Under the pieces are notes generated by a model. The model saw only the letters and a program-made list of their open reading frames with translations. It was not told where the DNA came from and ran no database searches. From the NCBI RefSeq assembly GCF_001426085.1, contig NZ_LMRR01000012.1, positions 127,318-191,317 on the forward strand: a DNA stretch of 64,000 bases. The letters run 5' to 3'. Position 1 is the first letter of the stretch. Each line of letters opens with the position of its first letter. The position numbers and the translations under genes are program-made. This DNA comes from Rhodococcus sp. Leaf278 (lineage in GTDB: Bacteria > Actinomycetota > Actinomycetes > Mycobacteriales > Mycobacteriaceae). Positions 1 to 8,102 of this stretch are shown here, one piece after another.

Positions 1-1
1 G

Positions 2-475
2 GGAATTCAGGAGCGCTCGGATGTGGCCGGGCCGGCACTGACCACCGTCCCGTTGGTATTCGTCGAAATGGGCAACGGATCCAACCCCGACGACGCAGCC
101 CTTCTCGAAGGTGCCGACGGTCAGTTGAAGCATGCGATCGCAATCTCGACCGGAATAATCGACTACCTGCTCGGTGCCGAGACTGCGTCCGCGCCGGCCG
201 CGGCGACTACGACCACCCCGACGACGACGGCTGCCGCCCCTGCGGCGAAGATGACCGACACTGCTGCGCCCAGCGAGTCCTCGGCTACCGGAACGGGGAG
301 CATCGGAGCGCCGACGGCAGGCCGCAGTGCGCTCTCGCGATTGCTCGACAGCGTCTCTCCGTACGTCCAGACGTTCGGAGTGGACGGATTGAAAGGGCTC
401 GCCACCCCGGAGAACGTCAGCAGTGTGTCCACCTTCGCGCAAGGCCTGCTGAAACAGATTCTTGCTGCCCGGTAG
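2..475 (+). CDS. N-acetylmuramoyl-L-alanine amidase, C-terminal part (5' end outside window)
   Basis: The reading frame is open from the left edge, so the start lies upstream. The first visible residues (ERSDVAGPALTTVPLVFVEM, then GN) match the end of an Amidase_3 zinc hydrolase domain, including the PxVFVEMGN strand-loop that carries the catalytic Glu in that family. Such enzymes cut the bond between N-acetylmuramic acid and L-alanine in peptidoglycan. The domain ends near residue 57 of the visible part. A low-complexity Ala/Thr/Pro linker follows, then a short C-terminal helical segment ending LKQILAAR. A GTG at 23 could be mistaken for a start but lies inside the conserved domain. The downstream GTPase begins 12 nt after the stop, so the two may be cotranscribed. 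Confidence 0.72.
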   Translation, partial: GIQERSDVAGPALTTVPLVFVEMGNGSNPDDAALLEGADGQLKHAIAISTGIIDYLLGAETASAPAAATTTTPTTTAAAPAAKMTDTAAPSESSATGTGSIGAPTAGRSALSRLLDSVSPYVQTFGVDGLKGLATPENVSSVSTFAQGLLKQILAAR

Positions 476-486
476 TCTCGGACGCC

Positions 487-1530
487 GTGACGCGTCGAAA
501 AATACCGGTGGTGATAGTCGCGGGCTTCCTCGGCGCGGGCAAGACGACTCTGCTCAATCACCTGCTGCGCAACGATGCCGGAATCCGAATCGGCGTCGTG
601 GTCAACGATTTCGGAGCGATCAACATCGACTCCATGCTCGTCGCAGGGCAGGTCGACTCGATGGTCTCCCTCGGCAATGGATGCATCTGTTGCGCGGTGG
701 ACATCAGCGACATGGATGCGATGTTCGACGCCCTCGCGCAGCGACGTTCGGCGATCGACGTCATCGTGGTGGAAGCCAGTGGCCTCGCCGAACCCCGCAA
801 TCTGATCCGAATGGTCCGAGGTAGCGAGAACGAATTCATCGTCTACGGCGGGCTCGTAGCAGTTGTCGATGCGGTGGAATTTCCACAGACTCGCGTCCTG
901 CATCCCGAGATCGACCAGCACGTGCAGTTGGCCGATCTGGTGGTGTTGAACAAGTCGGACGCAGTCTCGGAGTCCGGCCGCTCCGCAGTCGTGTCCACCG
1001 TGCGGTCCATCGTGGGGGACGTCCCCGTCGTCCCCGTCGCGTTCGGCCGAGTGGATCCGCTGCTGCTGTTCGACCGTCGAGACGACCTGTCGGTCGAGTC
1101 GACGCTCCCCGTTCAGTTGTCGTTCGACGAGCTCCTACGTGAAAACCACAGTGACCACGACCACGAGCACCACCTGCACGCCCAGTATTCTCACACCGAG
1201 TTCGTCAGCCCCGATCCCATCGAACCACGACGACTGATCGAGTTTCTGGAGAATCCCACCGGAAATCTCTACCGCATCAAAGGGTTCGTGCACTTCGCCG
1301 TGGCGGGCTATCCGCAGAAGTTCATCGTGCACACCGTCGGCCGACACATTCGGTTCGAGGCGACCTCGTGGGCGCGGGGTGAGACCGAACAGACGTCATT
1401 GGTGCTGATCGGTACAGACCTCGATGCAGAGGCCATAGAGAAACGACTGCGAGCATGCGTGCGGGAGCAATCCGAGCAGTGCGATGCGTCCTCGATGCTC
1501 CCCGTACACAGATACCTGGACGCTGGGTAG
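487..1530 (+). CDS. CobW/COG0523-family GTPase (metallochaperone)
   Basis: The 347-residue protein has the G3E GTPase layout. A Walker A loop GFLGAGKTT is at residues 13-21, the metal-binding GCICC motif at about 65-69, and an NKSD guanine-specificity motif near 155. A CobW_C-type domain occupies the last 90 residues. Between the domains, from about residue 220, lies a histidine-rich stretch (HSDHDHEHHLH), typical of members that handle zinc or other divalent metals. The family delivers metal to client enzymes using GTP. The client cannot be read from the sequence. The start is GTG at 487, 12 nt after the amidase stop. No Zur or cobalamin signal was seen directly upstream. Neighbouring Moco genes are on the opposite strand and converge on it. 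Confidence 0.85.
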   Translation: MTRRKIPVVIVAGFLGAGKTTLLNHLLRNDAGIRIGVVVNDFGAINIDSMLVAGQVDSMVSLGNGCICCAVDISDMDAMFDALAQRRSAIDVIVVEASGLAEPRNLIRMVRGSENEFIVYGGLVAVVDAVEFPQTRVLHPEIDQHVQLADLVVLNKSDAVSESGRSAVVSTVRSIVGDVPVVPVAFGRVDPLLLFDRRDDLSVESTLPVQLSFDELLRENHSDHDHEHHLHAQYSHTEFVSPDPIEPRRLIEFLENPTGNLYRIKGFVHFAVAGYPQKFIVHTVGRHIRFEATSWARGETEQTSLVLIGTDLDAEAIEKRLRACVREQSEQCDASSMLPVHRYLDAG

Positions 1531-1535
1531 AACTC

Positions 1536-1949
1536 CTACAGTCCGACCCATTCGGTGCGTCCGCCCTCGAATCCCTGCCGTTTCCAGATCGGGACCTCGG
1601 CCTTGATGCGTTCGACCAATCGTGCGCAGGCCTCGAAGGCCTCGGCCCGATGGGCGGATCCGACGGCTGCCACCAGTGCGAGGTCTCCGACGCGCAAGTC
1701 TCCGACGCGATGTACCGCAGCGACCTCGAGGCCGGTCTCGGCGGAGACCTCGGAGCAGCATCGGTTCAAGAAGCGTTCCGCGTCTGGATGCGCACGGTAT
1801 TCGAGCGTTTCCACCGCCTGGCCGCCATCGTGGTTCCGAACTATTCCGCTGAACAGAACCACGGCACCGTGGCGTGAATCCTGTACGGCTGCTTCCACTT
1901 CGGCGGTGCTCAACGGTTCACTGGAAATTCGTGCGACGAGTTCACTCAT
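1536..1949 (-). CDS. moaE: Molybdopterin synthase catalytic subunit MoaE
   Basis: The 137-residue protein matches MoaE throughout. FSGIVRNH lies near residue 34, the conserved HR.G in AAVHRVGDLRVGD near 78, and the active-site segment RIKAEVPIWKRQGF has Lys116 and Lys123 where family members keep two catalytic lysines. With MoaD it converts cyclic pyranopterin monophosphate to molybdopterin. The ATG at 1949 is preferred over an upstream in-frame start because GGAGGAGG sits 8 nt before it. It overlaps the end of moaCB by 8 nt, so translation is probably coupled. It is the last gene of the moeA-moaCB-moaE operon. Confidence 0.95.
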   Translation of the reverse strand: MSELVARISSEPLSTAEVEAAVQDSRHGAVVLFSGIVRNHDGGQAVETLEYRAHPDAERFLNRCCSEVSAETGLEVAAVHRVGDLRVGDLALVAAVGSAHRAEAFEACARLVERIKAEVPIWKRQGFEGGRTEWVGL

Positions 1950-2952
1950 CGTGGGGTCCTCCTCCGGCGATCTGGGCCAAGACATGGTCGAGTAGTGGAT
2001 CGAGAACTGCGAGACCGTCCTTGACGCCGCCCGGCGAGCCCGGCAGATTGACCGTCAGCGTGCGGCCGATCAGTCCCGAAACCCCTCGGCTGAGGACCGC
2101 GTGCGGCGTTGCGGACGTCCCGCGGGTACGGATGGCGTCGGCGATCCCCGGCATGTCGATGTCGAGGAGAGCGGCAGTTGCCTCGGGAGTCGCATCGGTG
2201 GGCGATACGCCGGTGCCTCCAGTGCTGACGATCAACGACGGTTCGCCGCGCAACGCGTCCTGCAGGCCGGCTGCTATGTCGGCGTCGGCGTACACCAGCG
2301 GGCCACGAACGGTGAAGCCTCGATCGTTCAACCAGGACGCGATGGTGGGGCCGGTGGTGTCCGGTCGAGTTCCCTTCGCGCCGCCGGTGGAGGCCACCAG
2401 CACCACTGCGGATCGTGTGGTGTCGAGCGTCGGGGCAGCGTCGGCGGCGGGAGTGACCGGGACCCCGTCTCGCTGCCAATGACCATGCTTACCACCGTCT
2501 TTGGTGATCAATCGGACGCCGTTCATCGTGGCACCCGGGTCGACGGCCTTGACCATGTCGTGCAGCGTGAGACCCGCGACCGCCACCGCGGTCAAGGCCT
2601 CCATCTCCACCCCGGTGCGTCCGGTGGTGCGCGCCGTGGCCTCGACCGTGATCGACGAGTCGGTGAAACCGAACGAGATCTTCACCGACGAGAGCGCGAG
2701 CTGATGGCACAGCGGGATCAGTTCCGACGTCCGCTTCGCTGCCGAGATTCCCGCGATACGGGCAGTGGCAAGTACATCGGCCTTGGGCATGTCGTCCGCG
2801 CGCACGAGCGCGATGACCTCGGCAGTGGTGACGAACTCACCGGCGGCGACGGCCGTGCGCGAAGTCTCCTTCTTGTGCGCCACATCGACCATGCGTGCGC
2901 GGCCCTGATCGTCGAGATGAGACAGGTGGGGTCGGGGGGCGTCGGTGGTCAC
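1942..2952 (-). CDS. moaC: MoaC-MoaB/Mog fusion, molybdenum cofactor biosynthesis
   Basis: This is one protein of about 336 residues with two enzymes. The MoaC domain (residues about 10-160) has LCHQL, GVEMEAL and MVKAVD followed by KDGGK, the signature of cyclic pyranopterin monophosphate synthase. A linker leads to a MoaB/Mog-type domain (about 182-330) with STGGTGVSPTD and LPGSPGG, the molybdopterin adenylylation fold. Fusions of this kind are known in actinobacteria. An ATG at 2961 lies immediately next to the GGAGGT ribosome site, too close to use. The GTG at 2952 is 9 nt from that site and forms a GTGA overlap with the moeA stop, so it is taken as the start. Together with MoaA and MoaD/E it covers the first two steps of Moco synthesis and the adenylation step. 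Confidence 0.93.
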   Translation of the reverse strand: MTTDAPRPHLSHLDDQGRARMVDVAHKKETSRTAVAAGEFVTTAEVIALVRADDMPKADVLATARIAGISAAKRTSELIPLCHQLALSSVKISFGFTDSSITVEATARTTGRTGVEMEALTAVAVAGLTLHDMVKAVDPGATMNGVRLITKDGGKHGHWQRDGVPVTPAADAAPTLDTTRSAVVLVASTGGAKGTRPDTTGPTIASWLNDRGFTVRGPLVYADADIAAGLQDALRGEPSLIVSTGGTGVSPTDATPEATAALLDIDMPGIADAIRTRGTSATPHAVLSRGVSGLIGRTLTVNLPGSPGGVKDGLAVLDPLLDHVLAQIAGGGPHDE

Positions 2953-4139
2953 AGTGGCCATACCTCCACGTCGGATCCTGCGGCGAGTTCGGTTGTGTCG
3001 GAGTCGATGTCGATCAGAACGTCGGCCCAGGCCAATGCAGCGACCAGATGGGATCCCGGGCCTGCCACGAGCTCCACTCGGCCGTCGTCCCGCACCCGGC
3101 CACGGAGAAGCTGTCGGCGGCCCGGCCGCGAGACGATCGATTCGTGCAAGATCGCGGTGCTCGGGAGTATCGGAGAAAGACCGGCTGCTCGCCGAACTAT
3201 GTTGCGCGCGAACATGATGTACGAGACAACGGTGCTGACGGGGTTGCCGGGAAAGCTGAGCACCGGGGTGCCGTCGAACAGTGTCATGCCCTGCGGTCCG
3301 CCCGGCTGCATACGGACCGACCCGAAGGTGCCGCCGAGTGGACCGAGAACGTCCTTGACCACCTCGAAGTCGCCCATCGAGACGCCGCCGGACGTGATGA
3401 TCAGTTCCGCCGATCGTCTTGCTTCGTCGAGAACCTCGCGAAATCGTGTCGGATCGTCGGAGCTTCGCGCGACGGCAACCACTTCCGCGCCGCTGGCCTG
3501 TAGGTGGGCCGCAAGGGTGATGCCGTTCGAGTCGTAGATCTGACCGGGAGTGAGAGTCGATCCGGCCTCGACCAGTTCGGCACCGGTGGTCACGACGGCC
3601 ACGCGAGGACGCGAGCGCACGGCGACCTCGGCGAAACCGACAGCCGCGAGAACCGAGATGTGCCGGGGTTCGAGTACTCGACCGGCCTCGACGAGAACTG
3701 TTCCGACGCGCACGTCGCTTCCCTGTTCACGGACGAATTCGCCTGCGCCGCGGCCGCGTTCGATAGTCACCGAACCTTCCGACGATATCGTCGTGTCCTC
3801 GACGGGGACGATGGCGTCGGCCCCGTCGGGAATGGGTGCGCCGGTCATTATCTTCGCCGCGCTACCTGCAGCGAGAACGGCCGATTCCGTGGGCCCTGCG
3901 GCGATGATCGTCGAGACCTTCAACGTCACCGGGGTCGTGGCGACGGAACGCGAATCGACTGCGTAGCCATCCATCTGCGAATTTCGGAAGAGCGGTAGAT
4001 CGACCGGCGACCGCACGTCCTCGAACGAGACCCGTCCCAGAGCCTCGGCCAGGGGGATTCGCTGCGCAGTTCTGGTGCCCAGTGCCGCAAGAAGAGTCTC
4101 GACCGCGGCGGCATGCTGCTCGACGGATACGGCGCTCAC
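2949..4139 (-). CDS. moeA: Molybdopterin molybdenumtransferase MoeA
   Basis: The protein of about 396 residues inserts molybdenum into adenylated molybdopterin. Family motifs in order: NSQMDGYAV near residue 55, MTGAPIPDGADA near 100, VVTTGAEL near 190, SGGVSMGD near 255, and QPGGPQG with LSFPGNPVS near 285-310. A C-terminal MoeA_C domain follows. The GTG at 4139 is chosen because a 14-codon micro-ORF upstream ends in a GTGA overlap with it. A GTG at 4163 in the same frame is the alternative and would add 8 residues; it has no clear ribosome site. moeA is the first structural gene of the minus-strand Moco operon and is divergent from moaA. Confidence 0.93.
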   Translation of the reverse strand: MSAVSVEQHAAAVETLLAALGTRTAQRIPLAEALGRVSFEDVRSPVDLPLFRNSQMDGYAVDSRSVATTPVTLKVSTIIAAGPTESAVLAAGSAAKIMTGAPIPDGADAIVPVEDTTISSEGSVTIERGRGAGEFVREQGSDVRVGTVLVEAGRVLEPRHISVLAAVGFAEVAVRSRPRVAVVTTGAELVEAGSTLTPGQIYDSNGITLAAHLQASGAEVVAVARSSDDPTRFREVLDEARRSAELIITSGGVSMGDFEVVKDVLGPLGGTFGSVRMQPGGPQGMTLFDGTPVLSFPGNPVSTVVSYIMFARNIVRRAAGLSPILPSTAILHESIVSRPGRRQLLRGRVRDDGRVELVAGPGSHLVAALAWADVLIDIDSDTTELAAGSDVEVWPL

Positions 4140-4180
4140 TGCGCTGGTCCGGTGATCGCGCACTTGTGCTCAGCAGTCAT
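4136..4180 (-). CDS. Candidate leader micro-ORF upstream of moeA
   Basis: A 14-codon ORF reads MTAEHKCAITGPAQ and stops in a GTGA overlap with the moeA GTG. A TAGGAT hexamer lies 8 nt before its ATG, so the transcript could begin at or next to the ATG and be leaderless. Short leaderless ORFs coupled to the next gene are common in mycobacteria, which makes this reasonable. There is no run of a single amino acid that would suggest attenuation, and only one Cys. It may simply deliver ribosomes to moeA. It could also be chance, since 14 codons carry little statistical weight. Confidence 0.45.
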   Translation of the reverse strand: MTAEHKCAITGPAQ

Positions 4181-4188
4181 GGGTGCCA

Positions 4189-4194
4189 ATCCTA
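4189..4194 (-). promoter_or_regulatory. Candidate -10 element of the moeA operon
   Basis: TAGGAT fits the actinobacterial TANNNT -10 and lies 8 nt before the micro-ORF ATG at 4180. No convincing -35 was seen. The about 95 bp between here and moaA must also hold the moaA promoter. Confidence 0.4.
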
Positions 4195-4289
4195 AGCACG
4201 CCGACAATGCCGGCGAGTGTGGGCTGCGGCATACTGGGTAGACACGTCTGCGACAGGCGTGCTCGAGATCGACGAAGGTGAGGTAAGAG

Positions 4290-5381
4290 GTGACGGTGGA
4301 CAGTGTCACCTCGCTGGGCATTCCGGTGTTCGGCGGTGCTGCTCCGACAGATCGGTCGCCGCAGGCGAATTTCGTGGCGGATCGGCCGGACGTACCCCAT
4401 CTGATCGACCGCTTCGGCCGAGTCGCCCGCGACTTGCGTATCTCCATCACCGAGAAGTGCTCGTTGCGGTGCACCTACTGCATGCCGGAGGAAGGGCTTC
4501 CGGCCATTCCTGCCGCGAACCTGCTCACGCCGGCCGAGATCGCGCGAGTGGTGTCGGTGTCCGTGCGGCTGCTGGGTATTCGCGACGTGCGGTTCACCGG
4601 CGGCGAGCCACTCATGCGCCGCGACCTCGATGAGATTCTGCGGCTGTGCTCCGATGTTGCGGCAGGTGTTCCGCTGTCGATGACCACCAACGCAGTGGGT
4701 TTGGAGCATCGGGCCGGGGCACTGGCCGATGCCGGGTTGACCCGGGTCAACGTGTCCCTGGATTCGGTCGACCGCGAGGACTTCGCGCGGCTGACCCGAC
4801 GCGACCGACTGCCGTCGGTGCTGGCCGGAATCCGAGCGGCGAAGCGAGCAGGCATCGGTCCGGTGAAGGTCAACGCCGTTCTGATGCGCGACACCCTGTC
4901 CGGTGCAGTCGATCTACTGCGCTGGTGTCTCGACGAGGGCGTGGCGCTCCGCTTCATCGAGCAGATGCCGCTCGATGCCGACCACGAGTGGGCTCGCGCG
5001 AACATGATCGATGCCCAGACATTGCTCGACGAGCTGTCCACCGAGTTCGAGCTGCGTGAAGTCGGACGCGCCGATCCGTCGGCACCGGCCGAGGAGTGGA
5101 GCGTCGACGGTACCGACGCGACCGTCGGAATCATCGCCTCGGTGACGCGCTCGTTCTGCGGGGACTGCGACCGCACGAGAGTGACCGCCGAAGGAACCAT
5201 TCGGTCCTGCCTCTTCAGCGACGACGAAACCGATCTGCGCGCGGCGCTGCGAGGCGGTGCCACCGACGACGAGTTGGCCGCCGTGTGGCGTGGGGCGATG
5301 TGGAACAAATGGGCCGGACACGGTATCGACGCCGAAGGCTTCGTTCCACCCACCCGCAGCATGGGAGCGATCGGTGGTTGA
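4290..5381 (+). CDS. moaA: GTP 3',8-cyclase MoaA
   Basis: A radical-SAM enzyme of 363 residues that starts Moco synthesis by rearranging GTP. The N-terminal cluster motif CSLRCTYC gives Cys57, Cys61 and Cys64. [12 protein letters not shown] follows near 95. The C-terminal cluster motif is [20 protein letters not shown] near 285-305. The chain ends in the GG dipeptide typical of MoaA. The start is GTG at 4290, preceded by a purine-rich GAAGGTGAGGTAAGAG stretch. It is divergent from moeA and followed 22 nt later by moaD. Confidence 0.96.
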   Translation: MTVDSVTSLGIPVFGGAAPTDRSPQANFVADRPDVPHLIDRFGRVARDLRISITEKCSLRCTYCMPEEGLPAIPAANLLTPAEIARVVSVSVRLLGIRDVRFTGGEPLMRRDLDEILRLCSDVAAGVPLSMTTNAVGLEHRAGALADAGLTRVNVSLDSVDREDFARLTRRDRLPSVLAGIRAAKRAGIGPVKVNAVLMRDTLSGAVDLLRWCLDEGVALRFIEQMPLDADHEWARANMIDAQTLLDELSTEFELREVGRADPSAPAEEWSVDGTDATVGIIASVTRSFCGDCDRTRVTAEGTIRSCLFSDDETDLRAALRGGATDDELAAVWRGAMWNKWAGHGIDAEGFVPPTRSMGAIGG

Positions 5382-5403
5382 CGTGCAGTCGAGCGAGGAC
5401 ACC

Positions 5404-5658
5404 ATGCCCTCGGCCGAGGTCGAAGTGCGGTACTTCGCCGCCGCCGTAGACGCATCGGGGTGCGATTCGGAGTACGTCACCGTGCCCTCCGGAGCCACAC
5501 TCGCCGACGTGCGAGACGTGATCCGGTCGAAGCACGGCGCGAAGATGGACCCGATCCTGCGCGTGTCCGCTTATCTCGTCGGGGACGACCTCACGCGCGA
5601 TCTGGGGCGTGCGGTCGGCAGCAGAGTCGATGTGTTGCCGCCGTTCGCAGGCGGCTGA
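5404..5658 (+). CDS. moaD: Molybdopterin synthase sulfur carrier subunit MoaD
   Basis: A small ubiquitin-fold protein of 84 residues ending in PPFAGG. The C-terminal Gly-Gly is adenylated and thiocarboxylated to carry sulfur to MoaE. The beta-grasp pattern (VRYFAAAVDASG, then VTVPSGATLADVRD) fits the family. The ATG at 5404 has GAGCGAGGA just upstream. GTG codons at 5374 and 5383 in the same frame are alternatives, the first overlapping the moaA stop. It is paired with moaA, while its partner moaE is in the opposite operon. No moeB/moeZ activating enzyme is in the window. Confidence 0.92.
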   Translation: MPSAEVEVRYFAAAVDASGCDSEYVTVPSGATLADVRDVIRSKHGAKMDPILRVSAYLVGDDLTRDLGRAVGSRVDVLPPFAGG

Positions 5659-5692
5659 TCGTCCCGTTCGGCTCTGCGTCCGCTCGCCCGGC

Positions 5693-6538
5693 TCAGTGGG
5701 AGCTCTTCCACCAATCGTCGAACGGCGTCACCGGCACCGCTCGCTTGTGGCGCGTCGCCATGAACATCTTCTCCAGCTTGTCGGCGACGTCGTCGGAGAC
5801 GTCTTTGCCCTCGAGGTAGTCGTCGATCTGTTCGTACGTCACGCCGAGTGCCTCCTCGTCCGGCAGTGCAGGGCGATCGTCCTCGAGATCTGCGGTGGGG
5901 ACTTTGCGCCACGTGCTTTCCGGTGCACCAAGTTCACGGAGCAGTGCGGCACCCTGACGCTTGCTCAGGCCGGTGAGTGGAGTCAGGTCGACACCACCGT
6001 CGCCGAATTTGGTGAAGAACCCGGTGACGGCCTCGGCAGCGTGGTCGGTGCCGACCACGACGTAGCCGAGTTCTCCGGCGATGGCGTATTGCGCGACCAT
6101 GCGCTGGCGAGCTTTGATGTTGCCGCGAACGAAATCACGGACCTCGGCGGTTCCCAGGGCCTCTGCCGTGGCGGCCGCCGATGCGTCGGCAGCGGGCTTG
6201 ATGTTCACCGTCACGGTTCGATCGGGGTCGATGAACCGTAGCGCGATCGACGCGTCGTCCTCGTCGGCCTGCACACCGTAGGGGAGCCGTACGGCGACGA
6301 ACTCGGCCTCGTGGCCGTCGGCTCGCAGCTCCGTCACGGCTTGCTGGGCGAGCTTGCCGGTGAGTGTGCTGTCCTGTCCGCCACTGATACCGAGTACGAA
6401 GCCCGTTGCCGGGGTCGACGAGAGGTAGTCCTTGAGAAAATCCACCCTCCGGCGAACTTCCGTGACCGGATCGATAGTCGATTGCACTGCCAGCTCACGC
6501 GTGATGCTCGTGCGCACTTCCGAGTTGATGAATCCCAT
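5693..6538 (-). CDS. nadE: NH3-dependent NAD+ synthetase NadE
   Basis: A 281-residue N-type ATP pyrophosphatase that amidates nicotinic acid adenine dinucleotide to NAD+. The P-loop SGGQDST is at residues 52-58. [29 protein letters not shown] and the C-terminal [15 protein letters not shown] are diagnostic. The length matches the short ammonia-dependent form, with no glutaminase domain. The ATG at 6538 is 6 nt after a TAGTAT -10 hexamer, so the mRNA is probably leaderless. It converges with moaD across 34 nt and is divergent from the kinase-like gene. Confidence 0.96.
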   Translation of the reverse strand: MGFINSEVRTSITRELAVQSTIDPVTEVRRRVDFLKDYLSSTPATGFVLGISGGQDSTLTGKLAQQAVTELRADGHEAEFVAVRLPYGVQADEDDASIALRFIDPDRTVTVNIKPAADASAAATAEALGTAEVRDFVRGNIKARQRMVAQYAIAGELGYVVVGTDHAAEAVTGFFTKFGDGGVDLTPLTGLSKRQGAALLRELGAPESTWRKVPTADLEDDRPALPDEEALGVTYEQIDDYLEGKDVSDDVADKLEKMFMATRHKRAVPVTPFDDWWKSSH

Positions 6539-6544
6539 CAGCTC

Positions 6545-6550
6545 ATACTA
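6545..6550 (-). promoter_or_regulatory. -10 element for nadE, leaderless spacing
   Basis: TAGTAT on the minus strand, then GAGCTG and the nadE ATG. The 6-nt spacing would place transcription start on the A of the start codon. Confidence 0.5.
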
Positions 6551-6605
6551 ATGACGTCGGCAGGTCTGTGGCCGCGCGCACACGCCGTGCGTAGGGTCGG
6601 TCTTC

Positions 6606-7388
6606 GTGAGTGGATCCTCCGATACGTTCGTCAAACGAAACCCGCAGGCTCATCCCGACTTCTTCGCCGCCGAGGCACATGGGCTCCACTGGCTCGGTGA
6701 GGCGGGCGCGCCCGTCGCCCGAGTCCTCGGGTTCGGGCCGACACACATCGAACTCGAGCGCTTGATCGCGGCGCATCCGACGGCGCCCGCGGCCAGAAGA
6801 TTCGGTCGAGTGTTGGCGTACATGCACGGCGGTGGAGCAGCCGGCTTCGGCGCGCCGCCCGTCGGCTCCGACGGTGCACCCTTTCCCGGCCAACTGTTCA
6901 TCGGGGCTCGTGCCATGAGCAATGCGGTGCACCGGACGTGGGGTGAGTTCTACGCAGCCGAACGGGTACTGCCCTTTCTACGAATCGCCGTCGATGCGGG
7001 CACCGTGACGCCGACCGAGGCTGCCACCGTCGAATCGGCGTGCCGACGCGTTGCGGACGGCGATTTCGACGACACGGAGCCGCCCAGCCGAATTCACGGA
7101 GATCTGTGGAGCGGCAACGTGTTCTGGACCGAGGCAGGCGTGGTGCTGATCGACCCGGCAGCGCACGGCGGGCACCGTGAGACGGACCTGGCGATGTTGG
7201 CGCTCTTCGGGTGCCCCCTGTTGGAGGACATCGTCGACGGGTACGAGACGGTACATCCGCTGGGAGCCGGGTGGCGAGACCGCATTGCACTGCACCAATT
7301 GCACCCACTCGCGGTCCACGCAGCGGGGCACGGTCGCTCCTACGGTGTGGCGTTGCACACCGCGGCCACGGCAGTCGAGAAAATCTGA
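6606..7388 (+). CDS. Fructosamine/ketosamine-3-kinase family protein
   Basis: The 260-residue protein belongs to the fructosamine kinase branch of the protein-kinase-like (APH) fold. The catalytic loop HGDLWSGN is at residues 164-171 and the metal-binding Asp follows in LIDPAAHGGHRETDLAM. RTWGEFYAAERVLPFL and the C-terminal LHPLAVHAAGHGRSYG are also typical. The family phosphorylates protein-bound or small-molecule ketosamines as glycation repair. The actual substrate here is unknown. The start is GTG at 6606, 8 nt after TAGGGT, so transcription may begin close to the codon. It is divergent from nadE. Confidence 0.85.
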   Translation: MSGSSDTFVKRNPQAHPDFFAAEAHGLHWLGEAGAPVARVLGFGPTHIELERLIAAHPTAPAARRFGRVLAYMHGGGAAGFGAPPVGSDGAPFPGQLFIGARAMSNAVHRTWGEFYAAERVLPFLRIAVDAGTVTPTEAATVESACRRVADGDFDDTEPPSRIHGDLWSGNVFWTEAGVVLIDPAAHGGHRETDLAMLALFGCPLLEDIVDGYETVHPLGAGWRDRIALHQLHPLAVHAAGHGRSYGVALHTAATAVEKI

Positions 7389-7398
7389 GTCGGGCAAG

Positions 7399-7986
7399 CT
7401 ATCGAGCGCGAGTTGCTCTGCGTACCAAGTCTTCCCAGCCGTCGGCCAACCGGTCCATCGGCATTCCGAGATCGCGGTACTGGTGTAGTACCAGGGTGGC
7501 TTCGAGTGGTGTGAGCAGCCAGTGCGTCAGCAGTGGAAGATCCCCGTCCACGCCGGCCGCGCGGAGCAGCGACAGGACGTGGGTGAAGTTGACCATGTGT
7601 GCGGGGGCCGAGTATCGCGCGTCGGCCGACGTCTCGGCAGCCCGCAACACCTCGCCTTGAACATTGACGAACTCGAGACGAGCCCGGCCGAAAGCAACGA
7701 GACGGTCGATCGGATCGGCTCCGGGACCGAGTGGTGGATCGCCGAACATGAACGAGCGCTGCAACTTCTGCTCGGTGTGATCGAGAAGCGCTCGCATCAG
7801 CCCGGCGCGGTTGCCGAAACGGCGGAACACGGTGCCTTTGCCCACTCCGGCCTTGGTCGCCACCGCATCCATGGTGATGGCGTCGGCTCCGATGGTTGCC
7901 ACCAGATCCGCTGCGGCGTCGAGCAACAGTCGACGGTTGCGTGCTGCGTCGCACCGTTCGGAGTCCTCACCCGCAATGGGGAGCAT
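7399..7986 (-). CDS. TetR/AcrR family transcriptional regulator
   Basis: An N-terminal TetR helix-turn-helix (ITMDAVATKAGVGKGTVFRRFG) precedes a ligand domain with no recognised ligand pocket. The ATG at 7986 (MLPIAGEDSERCDAAR) is preferred. Upstream in-frame GTG codons at 7998 and 8037 would put poorly fitting residues before the fold. It is divergent from an FMN reductase gene, with a perfect 12-bp palindrome between them, so it probably represses that gene and itself. The same regulator/reductase arrangement is recalled for M. tuberculosis Rv3055/Rv3054c. The inducer is not evident. Confidence 0.88.
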   Translation of the reverse strand: MLPIAGEDSERCDAARNRRLLLDAAADLVATIGADAITMDAVATKAGVGKGTVFRRFGNRAGLMRALLDHTEQKLQRSFMFGDPPLGPGADPIDRLVAFGRARLEFVNVQGEVLRAAETSADARYSAPAHMVNFTHVLSLLRAAGVDGDLPLLTHWLLTPLEATLVLHQYRDLGMPMDRLADGWEDLVRRATRAR

Positions 7987-8026
7987 GGGTCCGGTCACGA
8001 ATGTCAGCGTACCCTGTCGGGAACAT

Positions 8027-8046
8027 AAGTGGACCATGGTCCGTTT
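8027..8046. promoter_or_regulatory. Candidate TetR operator palindrome
   Basis: The core GGACCATGGTCC (8031-8042) is a perfect palindrome and the flanking AA...TT extends the dyad to 20 bp. It lies between the divergent TetR and reductase genes, where such regulators usually bind. Confidence 0.6.
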
Positions 8047-8102
8047 GAATGGTATGAATTGACGTGACGATCACGTCATCCGAACTTTCGAAGGAAGATC
8101 TC

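Noticed and set aside
4195..4289. Molybdenum cofactor riboswitch before moaA
   Set aside because: The gap is about 95 bp and must hold two divergent promoters; no extended conserved hairpin set was visible.
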